From the IMG/VR virus record IMGVR_UViG_3300025949_000010, positions 1 to 40,735 of that record: a stretch of 40,735 nt of DNA; one strand, 5' to 3'. The number at the start of each line of letters is the position of its first letter. Position 1 is the stretch's first letter. Shown here in pieces: positions 13,464 through 21,962 of the stretch. This DNA is from a virus. The notes beneath the pieces were generated by a model. That model was not told the origin of the DNA. It saw nothing but the letters and a program-made list of their open reading frames with translations, and did no database searches. The position numbers were made by a program, and so were the translations under genes.

Positions 13464-13738
13464 CCAAGCCGTTCGTCTACACAGCCAACCGTGACGACAC
13501 GGCGCCGAACGCTCGCGGCATGAACCTTTGCGCCAAGCGCAAAATGGCTGCCCAGCAGCTCAAGAACCGTGACGCGCGCATCTCGATGATGCTGACGAAG
13601 ATGGGCCGAGAGCGCTGGAACGGAGACCCCGACATCCAGCCGCCTCCCCTGGTCAAGCCAGTCGCGTCGGGACCCCTCGGAAAATGTCCTGACGACGAGC
13701 AAGTCCCGTGGCATCGTAGAACCAAGGCGAACAGATGA
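13460..13738 (+). CDS. Small basic hypothetical protein (GTG start)
   Basis: A 92-residue basic protein (MTKPFVYTANRDDTAPNARG... AKRKMAAQQLKNRDARISMM) with a Pro-rich C-terminal half. GTG 13460 overlaps the previous TGA, and the stop is overlapped by ATG 13735. It lies two genes before the small terminase; no motif is recognised. Confidence 0.63.
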   Translation: MTKPFVYTANRDDTAPNARGMNLCAKRKMAAQQLKNRDARISMMLTKMGRERWNGDPDIQPPPLVKPVASGPLGKCPDDEQVPWHRRTKANR

Positions 13739-13935
13739 CGCAACACAGCCCGTGGCGAACTGATATACGGACGCTGCTGCTCCACTCCAGACGGTCGTCG
13801 CGATGGACGAAGCGGAAGCGCGACCGCATGCGTCGTTCCATGAACAGGATGTCTCGCGTACTTGGCCGCCTGAAAAGAAGTATCAACCGGATGATGGACG
13901 CGCTGGCCGTCTCGCGAATCGAGGACATCCCGTAA
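13735..13935 (+). CDS. Very basic small protein before terminase
   Basis: A 66-residue protein very rich in Arg and Met (HSRRSSRWTKRKRDRMRRSM, NRMSRVLGRLKRSINRMMDA), probably one amphipathic basic helix. It could bind DNA or RNA. ATG 13735 overlaps the previous stop and it ends two bases before the small-terminase ATG. The strong charge bias could also mark a weakly constrained frame, so confidence is moderate. Confidence 0.55.
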   Translation: MTQHSPWRTDIRTLLLHSRRSSRWTKRKRDRMRRSMNRMSRVLGRLKRSINRMMDALAVSRIEDIP

Positions 13936-13937
13936 CC

Positions 13938-14456
13938 ATGGCCATCCTCGGCAAAGACACCCTTCCCCTCAAGCGTCAACGCTTCGTTGAGGCGCTACTA
14001 GGCGAAGCTCAGGGCAACGCTACCGAAGCAGCCCGCATCGCAGGGTACGAAGGCAACCCCGCCAGCCTCGGAGCAACTGCGTCCAGGCTGTTAAAGGACG
14101 TTAGGGTCAACGCTGTGGTCGCTGCGGCACGTGAGAGCCTCGCGGAAGCCACCAAGCGCAAGACCATCGCCGACCGCGTAGAGCAGGAGGAGTTGCTTAC
14201 GGACATCCTTCGCGGGCTGGTCATGGAGAAGCGAGCTATCCGCATGGCTGACGGCTCGGCCGAGTTCGAAGAGTGCCCTCCGCAGCTAGCCGACAGGCTC
14301 AAGGCCATCGAGCAGCTTGGCAAGCGCCACGGCCTCATCTTGACGAAGGTCGAGAGCAAGTCCGAGGTGACGGGCAAGGATGGGACACCGCTGATCCCCG
14401 TGGTAGTATCCGAGGCTGAGATGCTGGCCGCTGCGGCTAGGAAGGTGGGCGAATGA
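13938..14456 (+). CDS. terS: Terminase small subunit
   Basis: A 172-residue protein with the Terminase_2-type N-terminal helix-turn-helix (LPLKRQRFVEALLGEAQGNA then TEAARIAGYEGN; residues 9-45). The family pattern continues (SRLLKDVRVNAVVAAARESL), then a central oligomerising helical region (EELLTDILRGLVMEK; LADRLKAIEQLGKRHGL) and a beta-like tail. The small subunit recognises the packaging site and recruits the large subunit. It lies 0.7 kb upstream of terL, with three small genes between. No cos or pac site is identifiable by eye. Confidence 0.85.
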   Translation: MAILGKDTLPLKRQRFVEALLGEAQGNATEAARIAGYEGNPASLGATASRLLKDVRVNAVVAAARESLAEATKRKTIADRVEQEELLTDILRGLVMEKRAIRMADGSAEFEECPPQLADRLKAIEQLGKRHGLILTKVESKSEVTGKDGTPLIPVVVSEAEMLAAAARKVGE

Positions 14457-14692
14457 GTGACGCGGTGGACAAGGTGGAGCAAGCCATGAGCAACCTGCGC
14501 ATCGCACGCATCGTGTTGAACTGGTGGGAGGCAAAGGTTGCCGAGAGCATCCACAGGGATCTAGGGACGGTCGCGGTGGATGACCAGATGGCACTCCGTG
14601 ATGATGCGCTAGAGGGGGTACGCCTGGCTGAGCTGGCGCTCTTGGAGGCGACGTCCAGCACCGTTCGAACCTACATATCGGAGCAATCGTGA
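14453..14692 (+). CDS. Small helical protein in the packaging cluster
   Basis: A 79-residue helical protein (MSDAVDKVEQAMSNLRIARI...; DALEGVRLAELALLEATSST) with ATG 14453 overlapping the terS stop. Probably structural or regulatory in packaging by position. No family is recognised. Confidence 0.65.
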   Translation: MSDAVDKVEQAMSNLRIARIVLNWWEAKVAESIHRDLGTVAVDDQMALRDDALEGVRLAELALLEATSSTVRTYISEQS

Positions 14693-14958
14693 GCAATCTC
14701 GGAGCACAGGCCGCCAAGGCCAAGCGTGAGTCAACGGACGGGACGCACCGGGAAGAGAGTCGAGAGTGGCGCGGCATGGTCGTCAGGATGGGCCAGGGCG
14801 GCACTGAGTGGGCGCGGGTGGCCATCCCTGAATCTGTCCTGCGTCAGTACCTTGTGGGGCAGATGGAGCCCCCCAACACACGCGGCATCGTGGCAGCGCA
14901 CATCGAGAACGAGCTACGGGGAGACCCGTTCGTAGAGGGGCGAGGGTGGCCGCGTTGA
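14689..14958 (+). CDS. Hypothetical protein in the packaging cluster (GTG start)
   Basis: An 89-residue protein starting MSNLGAQAAKAKRESTDGTH with a basic, flexible N-terminus and a folded middle (WARVAIPESVLRQYLVGQME). GTG 14689 overlaps the previous TGA. The end overlaps the next small gene by 13 bases. Unrecognised. Confidence 0.63.
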   Translation: MSNLGAQAAKAKRESTDGTHREESREWRGMVVRMGQGGTEWARVAIPESVLRQYLVGQMEPPNTRGIVAAHIENELRGDPFVEGRGWPR

Positions 14959-15167
14959 CCGCCCTATCCACCGCTCTCGTCGTCCTCGGCCTTCTCGGCT
15001 GGGACGCATGGCGCCGCTACCTCGTGGCCATCGATCGCACGTCAGGGCTCAAGAAGCTAGAAGCAGGCATCGCTGAGCGCCTCGCCAAGATCGAGACGAA
15101 GCAGGCCGAGCTTACCCGCGCCGTGGGTATCCGAGCCGTCCAGCAGGCGCGTAACACCTCCGCGTGA
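14946..15167 (+). CDS. Small membrane-anchored coiled-coil protein
   Basis: A 73-residue protein with an N-terminal hydrophobic segment (LTALSTALVVLGLLGWDAW) then a charged helix with heptads (GLKKLEAGIAERLAKIETKQ, AELTRAVGIRAVQQA). GTG 14946 gives the listed start; TTG 14955, which overlaps the previous TGA, is an alternative. The topology resembles an i-spanin or a small anchored regulator, but position beside terL is odd for lysis. Its stop is overlapped by the terL GTG. Confidence 0.6.
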   Translation: MAALTALSTALVVLGLLGWDAWRRYLVAIDRTSGLKKLEAGIAERLAKIETKQAELTRAVGIRAVQQARNTSA

Positions 15168-16675
15168 CCGCCGGGCTGACGCTGGCTGAGGCAGACGCGA
15201 AACACGGCAAGGACGCCGTGACTGTCGCCATGCGACATGCAGCGTGGCGCAAGGGTAACCTGTCGTGGCTTCTGCACGATGGCAACGGCGACCCTTCGAA
15301 GGGCCAGCTAGCCTCACGTGCCCTCGTCCGCTCGACGCCGAGCCGCATCGTCGTGCTCGACATCGCCCGCCGGTGGGGCAAAAGCTTCTTCTTCGCGGTG
15401 GAAGCCATAGAGACGGGTCTGACCATCCCAGGCGCGCGCATCCCGTACGCCTGTGGCACCGTCACCAGCCTGCGGGAGTTCATCGTCCCCATCTTCGCAG
15501 CCATCATCGCGACCGCGCCAGACGACCTGCGCCCCGAGCTGGTAGGGGACGAGCTGCGGTTCAAGAACGGCTCACGCGTCGTGTTCGCAGCGTGTGAGGA
15601 CCGAGCCAAGGCGGAGCGACTCCGCGGCCCGAAGAGCCACAAGATCATCGTGGACGAGGCTGGGTTCATCCCGGTCCTGGAATACGTCGTCAACTCTGTC
15701 CTGCTATTCCAGCTAGCGGGCACGGGCGGCAAGCTGCTCATGGGCTCCAGCCCACCGGACAGCCCCTCGCACCCATTCGTGGACTTCTACAAGCGCGCAG
15801 AGGCTGCTAGCGCCGCCATGACGGCGACCATCTACGACACGCCGATGCTGACGCCGGAGGACATCGCCGAGCTGGCGTTCGCCTGTGGCGGTGAGCAGAC
15901 GGTCACATGGCAGCGTGAGGGTCTTGCCCGCTTCCTCACAGACCCGACCAGGGCGCTCGTCCCTGAGTTCGCGATGTACGAAGAGCAGATCGTCCAGGAG
16001 TACGTCGCTGTCGTCCCAGAGGGCTACTCAGAGCCCGCGGTAGACCGCTACATCGTGGGCGATCTCGGCTTTGTGGACCTTTCGGCGATGCTCTTCGCGG
16101 AGTGGGACTTCAACGGCGCGACGCTCTTCGTGGTGGACGAGGACTTCACTGAACGCGTGACCACGGACGAGCTACAGCATCGGACCGACGCCAAGGCGAA
16201 AGCGTTATGGGGTGAGGCGCCCATCTATCGCCGGCACCTCGACGCCACGGCCAGAGCCAGGGCGGACATGCAGAAGCTCCAGGTAGACGGCGACCCCACC
16301 GCCGAGAACGCTTGGCGCGCCGCGAACAACCACGAGCGTGACGTGCTGATCAATCGGCTACGTCTGGCGACGTCGCGGCTGAGCTACCGTATCCACCCTC
16401 GATGCGTGAACCTCATACGCCACCTACGGAACGGCGTGTGGAACGAGCGCAAGACCGACTTCGCCCGACCAGGCGGGGCGGATGGTCACTACGACGGCGT
16501 TGCAGCCATGATGTACTTGATTCGTCACCTCGACACGTCGCACAACCCGACGCCTGCTCGCCTGTTCAACCGTTTCGTGCAAATCGGCCCCGTGTCGGCT
16601 ACGCTACCGTCCGGCTCGGACGCTGCGAGGGCATGGAAGCTCCGAGAGGCGTTCAGCAGGAAGCGTAAGACATGA
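15164..16675 (+). CDS. terL: Terminase large subunit (packaging ATPase-nuclease)
   Basis: A 503-residue protein. ATPase half: Walker A-like ARRWGKS (residues 68-74), Walker B and catalytic Glu IIVDE (161-165), coupling motif MGSSPP (193-198). RNase H-like nuclease half: IVGDLGFVDLS with Asp300, LDATARARAD near residue 365, and GHYDGVAAMMYL near the end, giving the acidic metal site. The enzyme translocates DNA into the prohead through the portal and cuts the concatemer. Length and motif order are normal for the family. GTG 15164 overlaps the previous stop. Confidence 0.93.
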   Translation: MTAGLTLAEADAKHGKDAVTVAMRHAAWRKGNLSWLLHDGNGDPSKGQLASRALVRSTPSRIVVLDIARRWGKSFFFAVEAIETGLTIPGARIPYACGTVTSLREFIVPIFAAIIATAPDDLRPELVGDELRFKNGSRVVFAACEDRAKAERLRGPKSHKIIVDEAGFIPVLEYVVNSVLLFQLAGTGGKLLMGSSPPDSPSHPFVDFYKRAEAASAAMTATIYDTPMLTPEDIAELAFACGGEQTVTWQREGLARFLTDPTRALVPEFAMYEEQIVQEYVAVVPEGYSEPAVDRYIVGDLGFVDLSAMLFAEWDFNGATLFVVDEDFTERVTTDELQHRTDAKAKALWGEAPIYRRHLDATARARADMQKLQVDGDPTAENAWRAANNHERDVLINRLRLATSRLSYRIHPRCVNLIRHLRNGVWNERKTDFARPGGADGHYDGVAAMMYLIRHLDTSHNPTPARLFNRFVQIGPVSATLPSGSDAARAWKLREAFSRKRKT

Positions 16676-16899
16676 GCCACCGCAAGCGTGTACGTGCCTA
16701 CTGGAACAAACGAGCAGCCGCCGAGCGGATGGAGAAGCTCAGGGCGGCGCTCAATGGGTTCTTCAAGGCGAAGTATGCGCCATCGGCGTCGCTCGTGCCT
16801 GAGTGGGGCGCCATGCGGTCGCTGCTCTCCTTCGACGGGCAACGGGCCCTGCATCGCGATCTGGTAGCCGACCACTACAACATTCCGAAGGTGCGTTGA
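16672..16899 (+). CDS. Small protein resembling the N-terminal arm of the capsid protein
   Basis: A 75-residue basic protein between terL and portal, overlapping the first by four bases and the second by one. Residues 26-64 align without gaps to residues 8-46 of the major capsid protein of this phage. Shared residues include LNG (27-29), K32, Y35, LVPEW (41-45), F54, L60 and D63: 13 identities in 39 positions, with many conservative changes. The first 25 residues are basic and helical (MSHRKRVRAYWNKRAAAERM). I infer a paralogue or mimic of the coat N-arm, perhaps binding portal, scaffold or coat. No known family is recognised. Confidence 0.75.
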   Translation: MSHRKRVRAYWNKRAAAERMEKLRAALNGFFKAKYAPSASLVPEWGAMRSLLSFDGQRALHRDLVADHYNIPKVR

Positions 16900-19040
16900 T
16901 GGTGGCCCCCTCACTCACCGGACCCATCGCGAGCGCTCCGGATCTTCCTAACGACCGCTTCTGGCTGACCGTAGACGGCAAGGACTTGCCACAGGTCGGC
17001 CTGTCCAAGGCCATCCGCTACCGCGACCGCCTTCGTCGTGACGGCCGCCTCGACCTCTGGAGACGTTCAGAGAGGCTGTATTACGGTCAGGATGCAAACG
17101 GCGGCATGGCCAACAGCGCCGCGGTGCAGTTTGGTGGCGAAGCAGGGGAGCTGGTCCTCATACGCGTCAATCACTACCGCTCGATCCTACAGGGCATCAT
17201 CGCGACCGTCGTCAACCGCCGGCTATCCTACGACCCGCGCGCTACGAACAACGACTCGGAGAGCGCCAAGCAGGTCACGCTAGCGAAGTCGCTCCTGGAG
17301 TTCTACGGGCGCGAGCTAGACGACGACAACATGCGTGTGGACGCCGTCCGCATCGGCCTGACCATGGGCGAGGGCTACACGGCCCAGCGATGGAATGAGA
17401 ACGCCGGCAAGCCCTACGGGGTCGACAAGCAGCCTGACCCGTCTGGTGAGCTGGACGAGGCCGGTCAGCCGAAGATGACCGAGCGCGTGGTGTTCGAAGG
17501 TGACGTTGAGGCGCAGACCTTCACGCCCGTGGAAGTCATCCACGACATCGACGCGACGCAACGCGAGATGCAGTGGTGTATCCTTCCGTACCGCGCAAAC
17601 GTGTGGGACCTGGCAGCGGAGCACCCGGATCTGGCTGAGGAAATCCTCAAGATGCGCGGCTCGCCTCAGCAGCGTTGGCCTCGGTCCGCGTGGTCCTCGA
17701 CGCCGTTCGAGCGCTCTCAGTCGGCCCAAGAGACCGACATCGTCACCGTGTGGTGGCTCTACGCCCTCCCGACGTCTGCGCTCCCTAGGGGTCGCCATGC
17801 TCGGTGGGTGGGTAATGTGCTCCTCCACGACGGCCCGATGGACTTGGACCGCATCCCCATTCGCTCGGTGATGCCAGAGCGGGAGATGAGCGTCTCGCGC
17901 GGCCACTCCCCAGCCTTCGACCTCCTGGCTTTGCAGGAGGCATACGACTCGGTCATTGATACGATTCTCACGATGATCGACGCCTACGGACTACAGAGCA
18001 TCATCGTTCCGAAGGGGTCGGACTTCACACCGGAAGCGCTCGGCAAGGGCACCCAGATGCTGGAGTGGACGCCTGACCCGGAGTTGACGAACGGCGGCAA
18101 GCCGGAGGTCCTCAACCTTCTCCAGATGCCCAGCAGCCTCCCGGAGGCGTTGGACATGCTCCAACGGTTGATGGAGACGCTGAGCGGCATCAATAGCGTC
18201 GTGCGCGGCGACCCGCTGCCGCAGCTCAAGAGCGGCGCGGCGTTGGCCTTGGTGCAGTCGCTGGCCGTGGCGTTCAACACGAATCTACAGGGCGCGGTGG
18301 TGGCGCACGATGAGGGCGTGGCGACGGATCGCCTGATGATTCTCAAGCGGTACGCGCAGAACAAGCGCAATGTGGAGATCGTCGGCAAGGCCAACCGCGG
18401 CTCTATGCGAGAGTGGTCGGCGGATGACCTGTCCACCATCCAGCGCGTGACCATCGAGCTAGGCTCGCCTCTCCAGGACCAGACGGCGGGCAAACTGGAG
18501 ATCGCTACTCAGCTCCTCCAGCAGGACAAGTTCCCCATCACCGAGGGGCAGTACTTCGAGGCCATGACGACTGGCCGTCTGGAGCCCGTGTACCGTGGCC
18601 CGAAGGCCGCTCAGGACCTCATCACGCGGGAAAACGAGTTCCTTGCAGACGGGTCCGGCCCGGTTCAAGCCAGACTTACGGACGACCACGGCCTACACGT
18701 GCAGGAACACGCGGCAGTGATGGCCGAACAGCACATCCGGACCGACCCGACGGCCACGCAACGCGTCATGGCCCACATCCAGGAGCACGAGCAGATGTGG
18801 CTGGCCATGGACCCCGCTCTAGCGGTGATGACCAAGCAGAGCCTTGGACCTCCGCCGCCACCGGTTGCGCCGCCGCCTCCCACACCTGGTGGCCAGCCGA
18901 GCGGCAACGGCAAGCCTCCGCTCGCTCCGACGCCACCAACGGCGAGTAAGGCTCGGCCGCTGGGGCACGAGCCGCCGCCCGGAGGCCCGAGTCTTCCGAC
19001 GAATCCACTGACCGGACAGCCGGCCCCGCAACCCACCTGA
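16899..19040 (+). CDS. Portal protein
   Basis: A 713-residue protein from ATG 16899, one base overlapping the previous stop. The core has portal features: an N-terminal helical RYRDRLRRDGRLDLWRRSE region, SGINSVVRGDPLPQLKSGAA and LALVQSLAVAFNTNLQGAVV around residues 430-460, and the QYFEAMTTGRLEP segment near 550. The last 70 residues are Pro-rich and disordered (PPPPPVAPPPPTPGG and similar). Portals form the dodecameric vertex through which DNA enters and leaves. Position after terL and before scaffold matches P22-like phages, whose portals have a similar length. Confidence 0.88.
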   Translation: MVAPSLTGPIASAPDLPNDRFWLTVDGKDLPQVGLSKAIRYRDRLRRDGRLDLWRRSERLYYGQDANGGMANSAAVQFGGEAGELVLIRVNHYRSILQGIIATVVNRRLSYDPRATNNDSESAKQVTLAKSLLEFYGRELDDDNMRVDAVRIGLTMGEGYTAQRWNENAGKPYGVDKQPDPSGELDEAGQPKMTERVVFEGDVEAQTFTPVEVIHDIDATQREMQWCILPYRANVWDLAAEHPDLAEEILKMRGSPQQRWPRSAWSSTPFERSQSAQETDIVTVWWLYALPTSALPRGRHARWVGNVLLHDGPMDLDRIPIRSVMPEREMSVSRGHSPAFDLLALQEAYDSVIDTILTMIDAYGLQSIIVPKGSDFTPEALGKGTQMLEWTPDPELTNGGKPEVLNLLQMPSSLPEALDMLQRLMETLSGINSVVRGDPLPQLKSGAALALVQSLAVAFNTNLQGAVVAHDEGVATDRLMILKRYAQNKRNVEIVGKANRGSMREWSADDLSTIQRVTIELGSPLQDQTAGKLEIATQLLQQDKFPITEGQYFEAMTTGRLEPVYRGPKAAQDLITRENEFLADGSGPVQARLTDDHGLHVQEHAAVMAEQHIRTDPTATQRVMAHIQEHEQMWLAMDPALAVMTKQSLGPPPPPVAPPPPTPGGQPSGNGKPPLAPTPPTASKARPLGHEPPPGGPSLPTNPLTGQPAPQPT

Positions 19041-19054
19041 GGAGATGACCAAGC

Positions 19055-20257
19055 ATGAGTGAAATCGGAGCCCCCGCAGCATCCCCCGCCCCGGCGCCTT
19101 CCGCGCCCGCAAGCGCCCCTGCTGCCCAGCCCGCCGCGGACACCCGCGGAGCACCTCCGCGCGGTCACAAGTGGTCGCCGCAGGGCCCCCAGGCGCCCGC
19201 CAAGAGCCCGCAGGCCGTCGCAACGGGCACGGAGCCTCCCCAGCGTCAGAAAGCCCCCCAGGGGGCGCCAGCGAAGCCGCAGCCGGCTACCCGTGAGCCC
19301 GTCTTGGTCAAGCATCGGCTCGCGGACGGGTCCGAGATCGACCTGGATGTGTCGGAGCACCTCGAAAAGCAGATCGCGAGCTACAAACGCAAGGTCAAGG
19401 TCAACGGCCAGGAGCGGGAGTACTCCTTGGCGGAGGCCTTCGAGCGTCTTCCGCTCGCCGAGGGCGCTCACGAGCGCTTCCGAGCAGCCGCGGAGACCGA
19501 GAAGCAGGCGAAGGCCCGTGAAGAGCAGCTTCGCACGCGCCTGGAGCCTCTCCGTGACCCGAAACAGGCCCTCAGGGTCCTCACGCAGCTTCATGGGCCC
19601 GAGCAGGCTCAACGGATGATGGAGGAGTTCCTAGCTGCTCAGTACCAGCGGGAGAACATGCCTCCCGAGCAGCGTCGAGCACTGGAGGAACGTGAGCAGG
19701 CGGAGCGCGGCATCGAGACCGAGCGCGAGAAGCTCCAGCGCGAGCGTCAGGAGTTCGAAGCGCAGAAGGCGGAAGCGCTCAAGGTGCAGCGTGAGCAGGC
19801 GACGAAGGTCGAACTGACCCGCATTCAACGTGACTTCCCCATCCTGCTCAAGACGGCTGGCTTTTGGCCCTCCGAGTCGGCGGATGGGTCGAACCGTGGT
19901 GAGGTGGAGCAACTCCGGGCGGAAGCCATGAGCATGCTCGCGGGCGAAGCGCTGGAGGCCAAGCGCCTCAAGATTCCGTTGACCGAAGCCCAGCTCGCAG
20001 AGCGCGTCGCCAAGCGTATGCAGGCCTACGTACGGACCGCAGCGCAGACGATGGACCCTGAGACGCTCCGAGGCCTGCTTGGCAAGCAGGCAGACCGCAT
20101 CCGGGAGGCTGATGTGGCGCGGGTGATGAACCAGCCGGGCCGTGGCCGTCCGGTGATGGCGAAGCCCGGGAAGATCCCCGAGAGCATCAAGACGCCGGAA
20201 CAACTCAAGAAGCACCTCCGCCAACAGGACCTCGCAGCGGAAGCGCGGCGGCGATGA
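19055..20257 (+). CDS. Scaffolding protein
   Basis: A 400-residue protein with GAGGAGATG in its Shine-Dalgarno region. Residues 1-85 are Pro/Ala-rich and disordered. Next comes a small folded region (VKHRLADGSEIDLDVSEHLE, then KVKVNGQEREYSLAEAFERL), then long charged coiled coils (EREQAERGIETEREKLQRER; QEFEAQKAEALKVQREQATK) and a basic helical C-terminus (TPEQLKKHLRQQDLAAEARR), which in P22-type scaffolds is the coat-binding end. It lies between portal and coat, as expected. It directs prohead assembly and then leaves the shell. Confidence 0.82.
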   Translation: MSEIGAPAASPAPAPSAPASAPAAQPAADTRGAPPRGHKWSPQGPQAPAKSPQAVATGTEPPQRQKAPQGAPAKPQPATREPVLVKHRLADGSEIDLDVSEHLEKQIASYKRKVKVNGQEREYSLAEAFERLPLAEGAHERFRAAAETEKQAKAREEQLRTRLEPLRDPKQALRVLTQLHGPEQAQRMMEEFLAAQYQRENMPPEQRRALEEREQAERGIETEREKLQRERQEFEAQKAEALKVQREQATKVELTRIQRDFPILLKTAGFWPSESADGSNRGEVEQLRAEAMSMLAGEALEAKRLKIPLTEAQLAERVAKRMQAYVRTAAQTMDPETLRGLLGKQADRIREADVARVMNQPGRGRPVMAKPGKIPESIKTPEQLKKHLRQQDLAAEARRR

Positions 20258-20532
20258 CCACGAGTATCGAGTTTGTGGAAGGCGGACTAGTTTATGTCCG
20301 CGAGCCCAACGAACCACCGCTCTACGTCCTCAGCCATCGCGACTACAGCGACATCGTCGAGAGCGAGAGCGTCCACAAGCTGGGGCGCTTCTCGCCGACA
20401 TGGCAACGCTACGAACGAGCTGCCCTCACCGCGCAGACCACCCCGCTCGCGAACACTCATAGCCGCGTCGAGTTGGGCCTTTTGAAGCTCTGGCACAACC
20501 GGACACTTGCGCTGATTCGTCACGTGGTGTAG
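20254..20532 (+). CDS. Small protein between scaffold and coat
   Basis: A 92-residue protein (MTTSIEFVEGGLVYVREPNE...) with a beta N-terminal half and a helical, basic C-terminus. ATG 20254 overlaps the scaffold stop. Its 3' end overlaps the candidate promoter for the capsid gene. Head assembly is likely by position; no family is recognised. Confidence 0.68.
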   Translation: MTTSIEFVEGGLVYVREPNEPPLYVLSHRDYSDIVESESVHKLGRFSPTWQRYERAALTAQTTPLANTHSRVELGLLKLWHNRTLALIRHVV

Positions 20533-20535
20533 TGT
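20507..20535 (+). promoter_or_regulatory. Candidate promoter for the capsid gene
   Basis: TTGCGC (20507-20512), a 17-base spacer and TAGTGT (20530-20535) precede the only sizeable gap of the head cluster (20533-20663). It does not belong to the P1/P2/P3 family. The leader would be about 120 bases and contains a short hairpin, CAGAGC-CCC-GCTCTG (20555-20569). An extra promoter for the most abundant virion protein would make sense, but the boxes are imperfect. Confidence 0.4.
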
Positions 20536-20663
20536 CCCGTTCGAACATAGGTCACAGAGCCCCGCTCTGAGCAGTCCAAGCCTACGGGCCGCCTAGCTCA
20601 CCAGCCGCAAGCGACGAGACCGATAGCAACCGCCCTCACGGGCATCGCATCGGAGAATCGCAC

Positions 20664-21947
20664 ATGGCAGGCGTTGGACTGACTGATCTCAATGGCTGGT
20701 ACAAGACTCGTTACGGCGAGGCTCAGAAGCTCGTGCCGGAATGGGCTGTCCTACAGGGCATGTTTCCCTTCCAGGAGCGCAAGCAGCTCGGAAAGGACTT
20801 CCGAGAGCCCATCTTCCTCCGTCGTGAGCAGGGCCTCACGCTCGTCAACGGTTCCAACCTCGGGACCATCCAGACGCTGAACGCGGCCATCCCGCTGCAC
20901 TCGGAAGAGGCGATCCTCGTCTCCAACGAGATCCACATGCGCTCGCAGATCGCCTACGGCGCCATCGCGGCGGCGTGGAACAGCGGTCCGGCGGCCTTCG
21001 GGTCGGCGATGGACGAGGTCATTCTCGGTCTGGACGAGTCGCACCGGACGAACGTCGAGATCCTCATGCTCTACGGTGGAAACAGCTCCATCGGACAGGC
21101 AGCAAGCTTCTCTGGCTCGGGCACGACCCGCACGGTCACGATCTCTAGCGCCTCGTGGGCGCCGGGCATCTGGTCGCAGATCGAAAAGGCGCTTGTTGAC
21201 GTCTACGACGCGGTGGGCGGTACGAAGCTCAACACGAACGCTACGGTTGAGTTCACGAACATCGTCAATCCCGACCTCAAGACCATCTTGATCACGGGCA
21301 ACTCGTCGGACATGACGGCGATCGCCGCGAGTCCCACGCCGGTGTTCGTCCTCATCGGTGCTGGTGGCGCCACGGCCGGCTCGATGCAGGGCGTGGACGC
21401 GATCGTCACCAATACGACGTCGCTCTTCAACATCTCCGCAGCGACGTACTCCCTGTGGAAGTCGCAGAGCTACGCCCTTCCGACGGCTGCTCCGCTCACC
21501 ATGAGCGGCATCCACGCTGCAACGACTCGCGTCGTCAACCGTGGTGGCTACGGAAACATCACGTACCTGCTCAACCCCTACTCGTGGCAGGACATCTGCG
21601 ACGACCAGAGCGCCCTTCGTCGCTACACGGACTCGACCAAGTCCGAGATGCAGAACGGCACGATGGAGCTGGTCTTTTACGGGACCAACGGCGGCAAGAT
21701 GACGCTTCGTCCTCACCCGATGGTGAAGGCGGGCGAAGCCTTCGGCCTCATGGAGGACGAGTGGGTTCGCGCTGGCGTGTCGGACCTCACCAGCAAGCTC
21801 CCGGGCGTCGGCAACGATGACTTCTTCCTGGAGATCCCGGACAAGACGGGTTGCGAGATCCGCAACTTCTCGTCGCAGTTCGTGTACTGCCGCAAGCCTG
21901 CAAAGCAGGTCAAGATCACCAACATCGTCCCGCGTAGCGCGCCGTAA
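20664..21947 (+). CDS. Major capsid protein
   Basis: A 427-residue protein with GGAG eight to twelve bases before ATG 20664. It is called from position (after portal and scaffold, in its own gap with a candidate promoter), length, and an HK97-like pattern: a helical N-arm (LNGWYKTRYGEAQKLVPEW), an extended loop (REPIFLRREQGLTLVNGSNL), a long Ala-rich spine helix (QIAYGAIAAAWNSGPAAFGS), and beta-rich P and A domains. The N-arm (residues 8-46) is repeated in the small protein at 16672. Coat identity is inferred from context; no processing protease is seen, consistent with a P22-like uncleaved shell. Confidence 0.85.
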   Translation: MAGVGLTDLNGWYKTRYGEAQKLVPEWAVLQGMFPFQERKQLGKDFREPIFLRREQGLTLVNGSNLGTIQTLNAAIPLHSEEAILVSNEIHMRSQIAYGAIAAAWNSGPAAFGSAMDEVILGLDESHRTNVEILMLYGGNSSIGQAASFSGSGTTRTVTISSASWAPGIWSQIEKALVDVYDAVGGTKLNTNATVEFTNIVNPDLKTILITGNSSDMTAIAASPTPVFVLIGAGGATAGSMQGVDAIVTNTTSLFNISAATYSLWKSQSYALPTAAPLTMSGIHAATTRVVNRGGYGNITYLLNPYSWQDICDDQSALRRYTDSTKSEMQNGTMELVFYGTNGGKMTLRPHPMVKAGEAFGLMEDEWVRAGVSDLTSKLPGVGNDDFFLEIPDKTGCEIRNFSSQFVYCRKPAKQVKITNIVPRSAP

Positions 21948-21962
21948 GGCGTAGGAGTCGGC

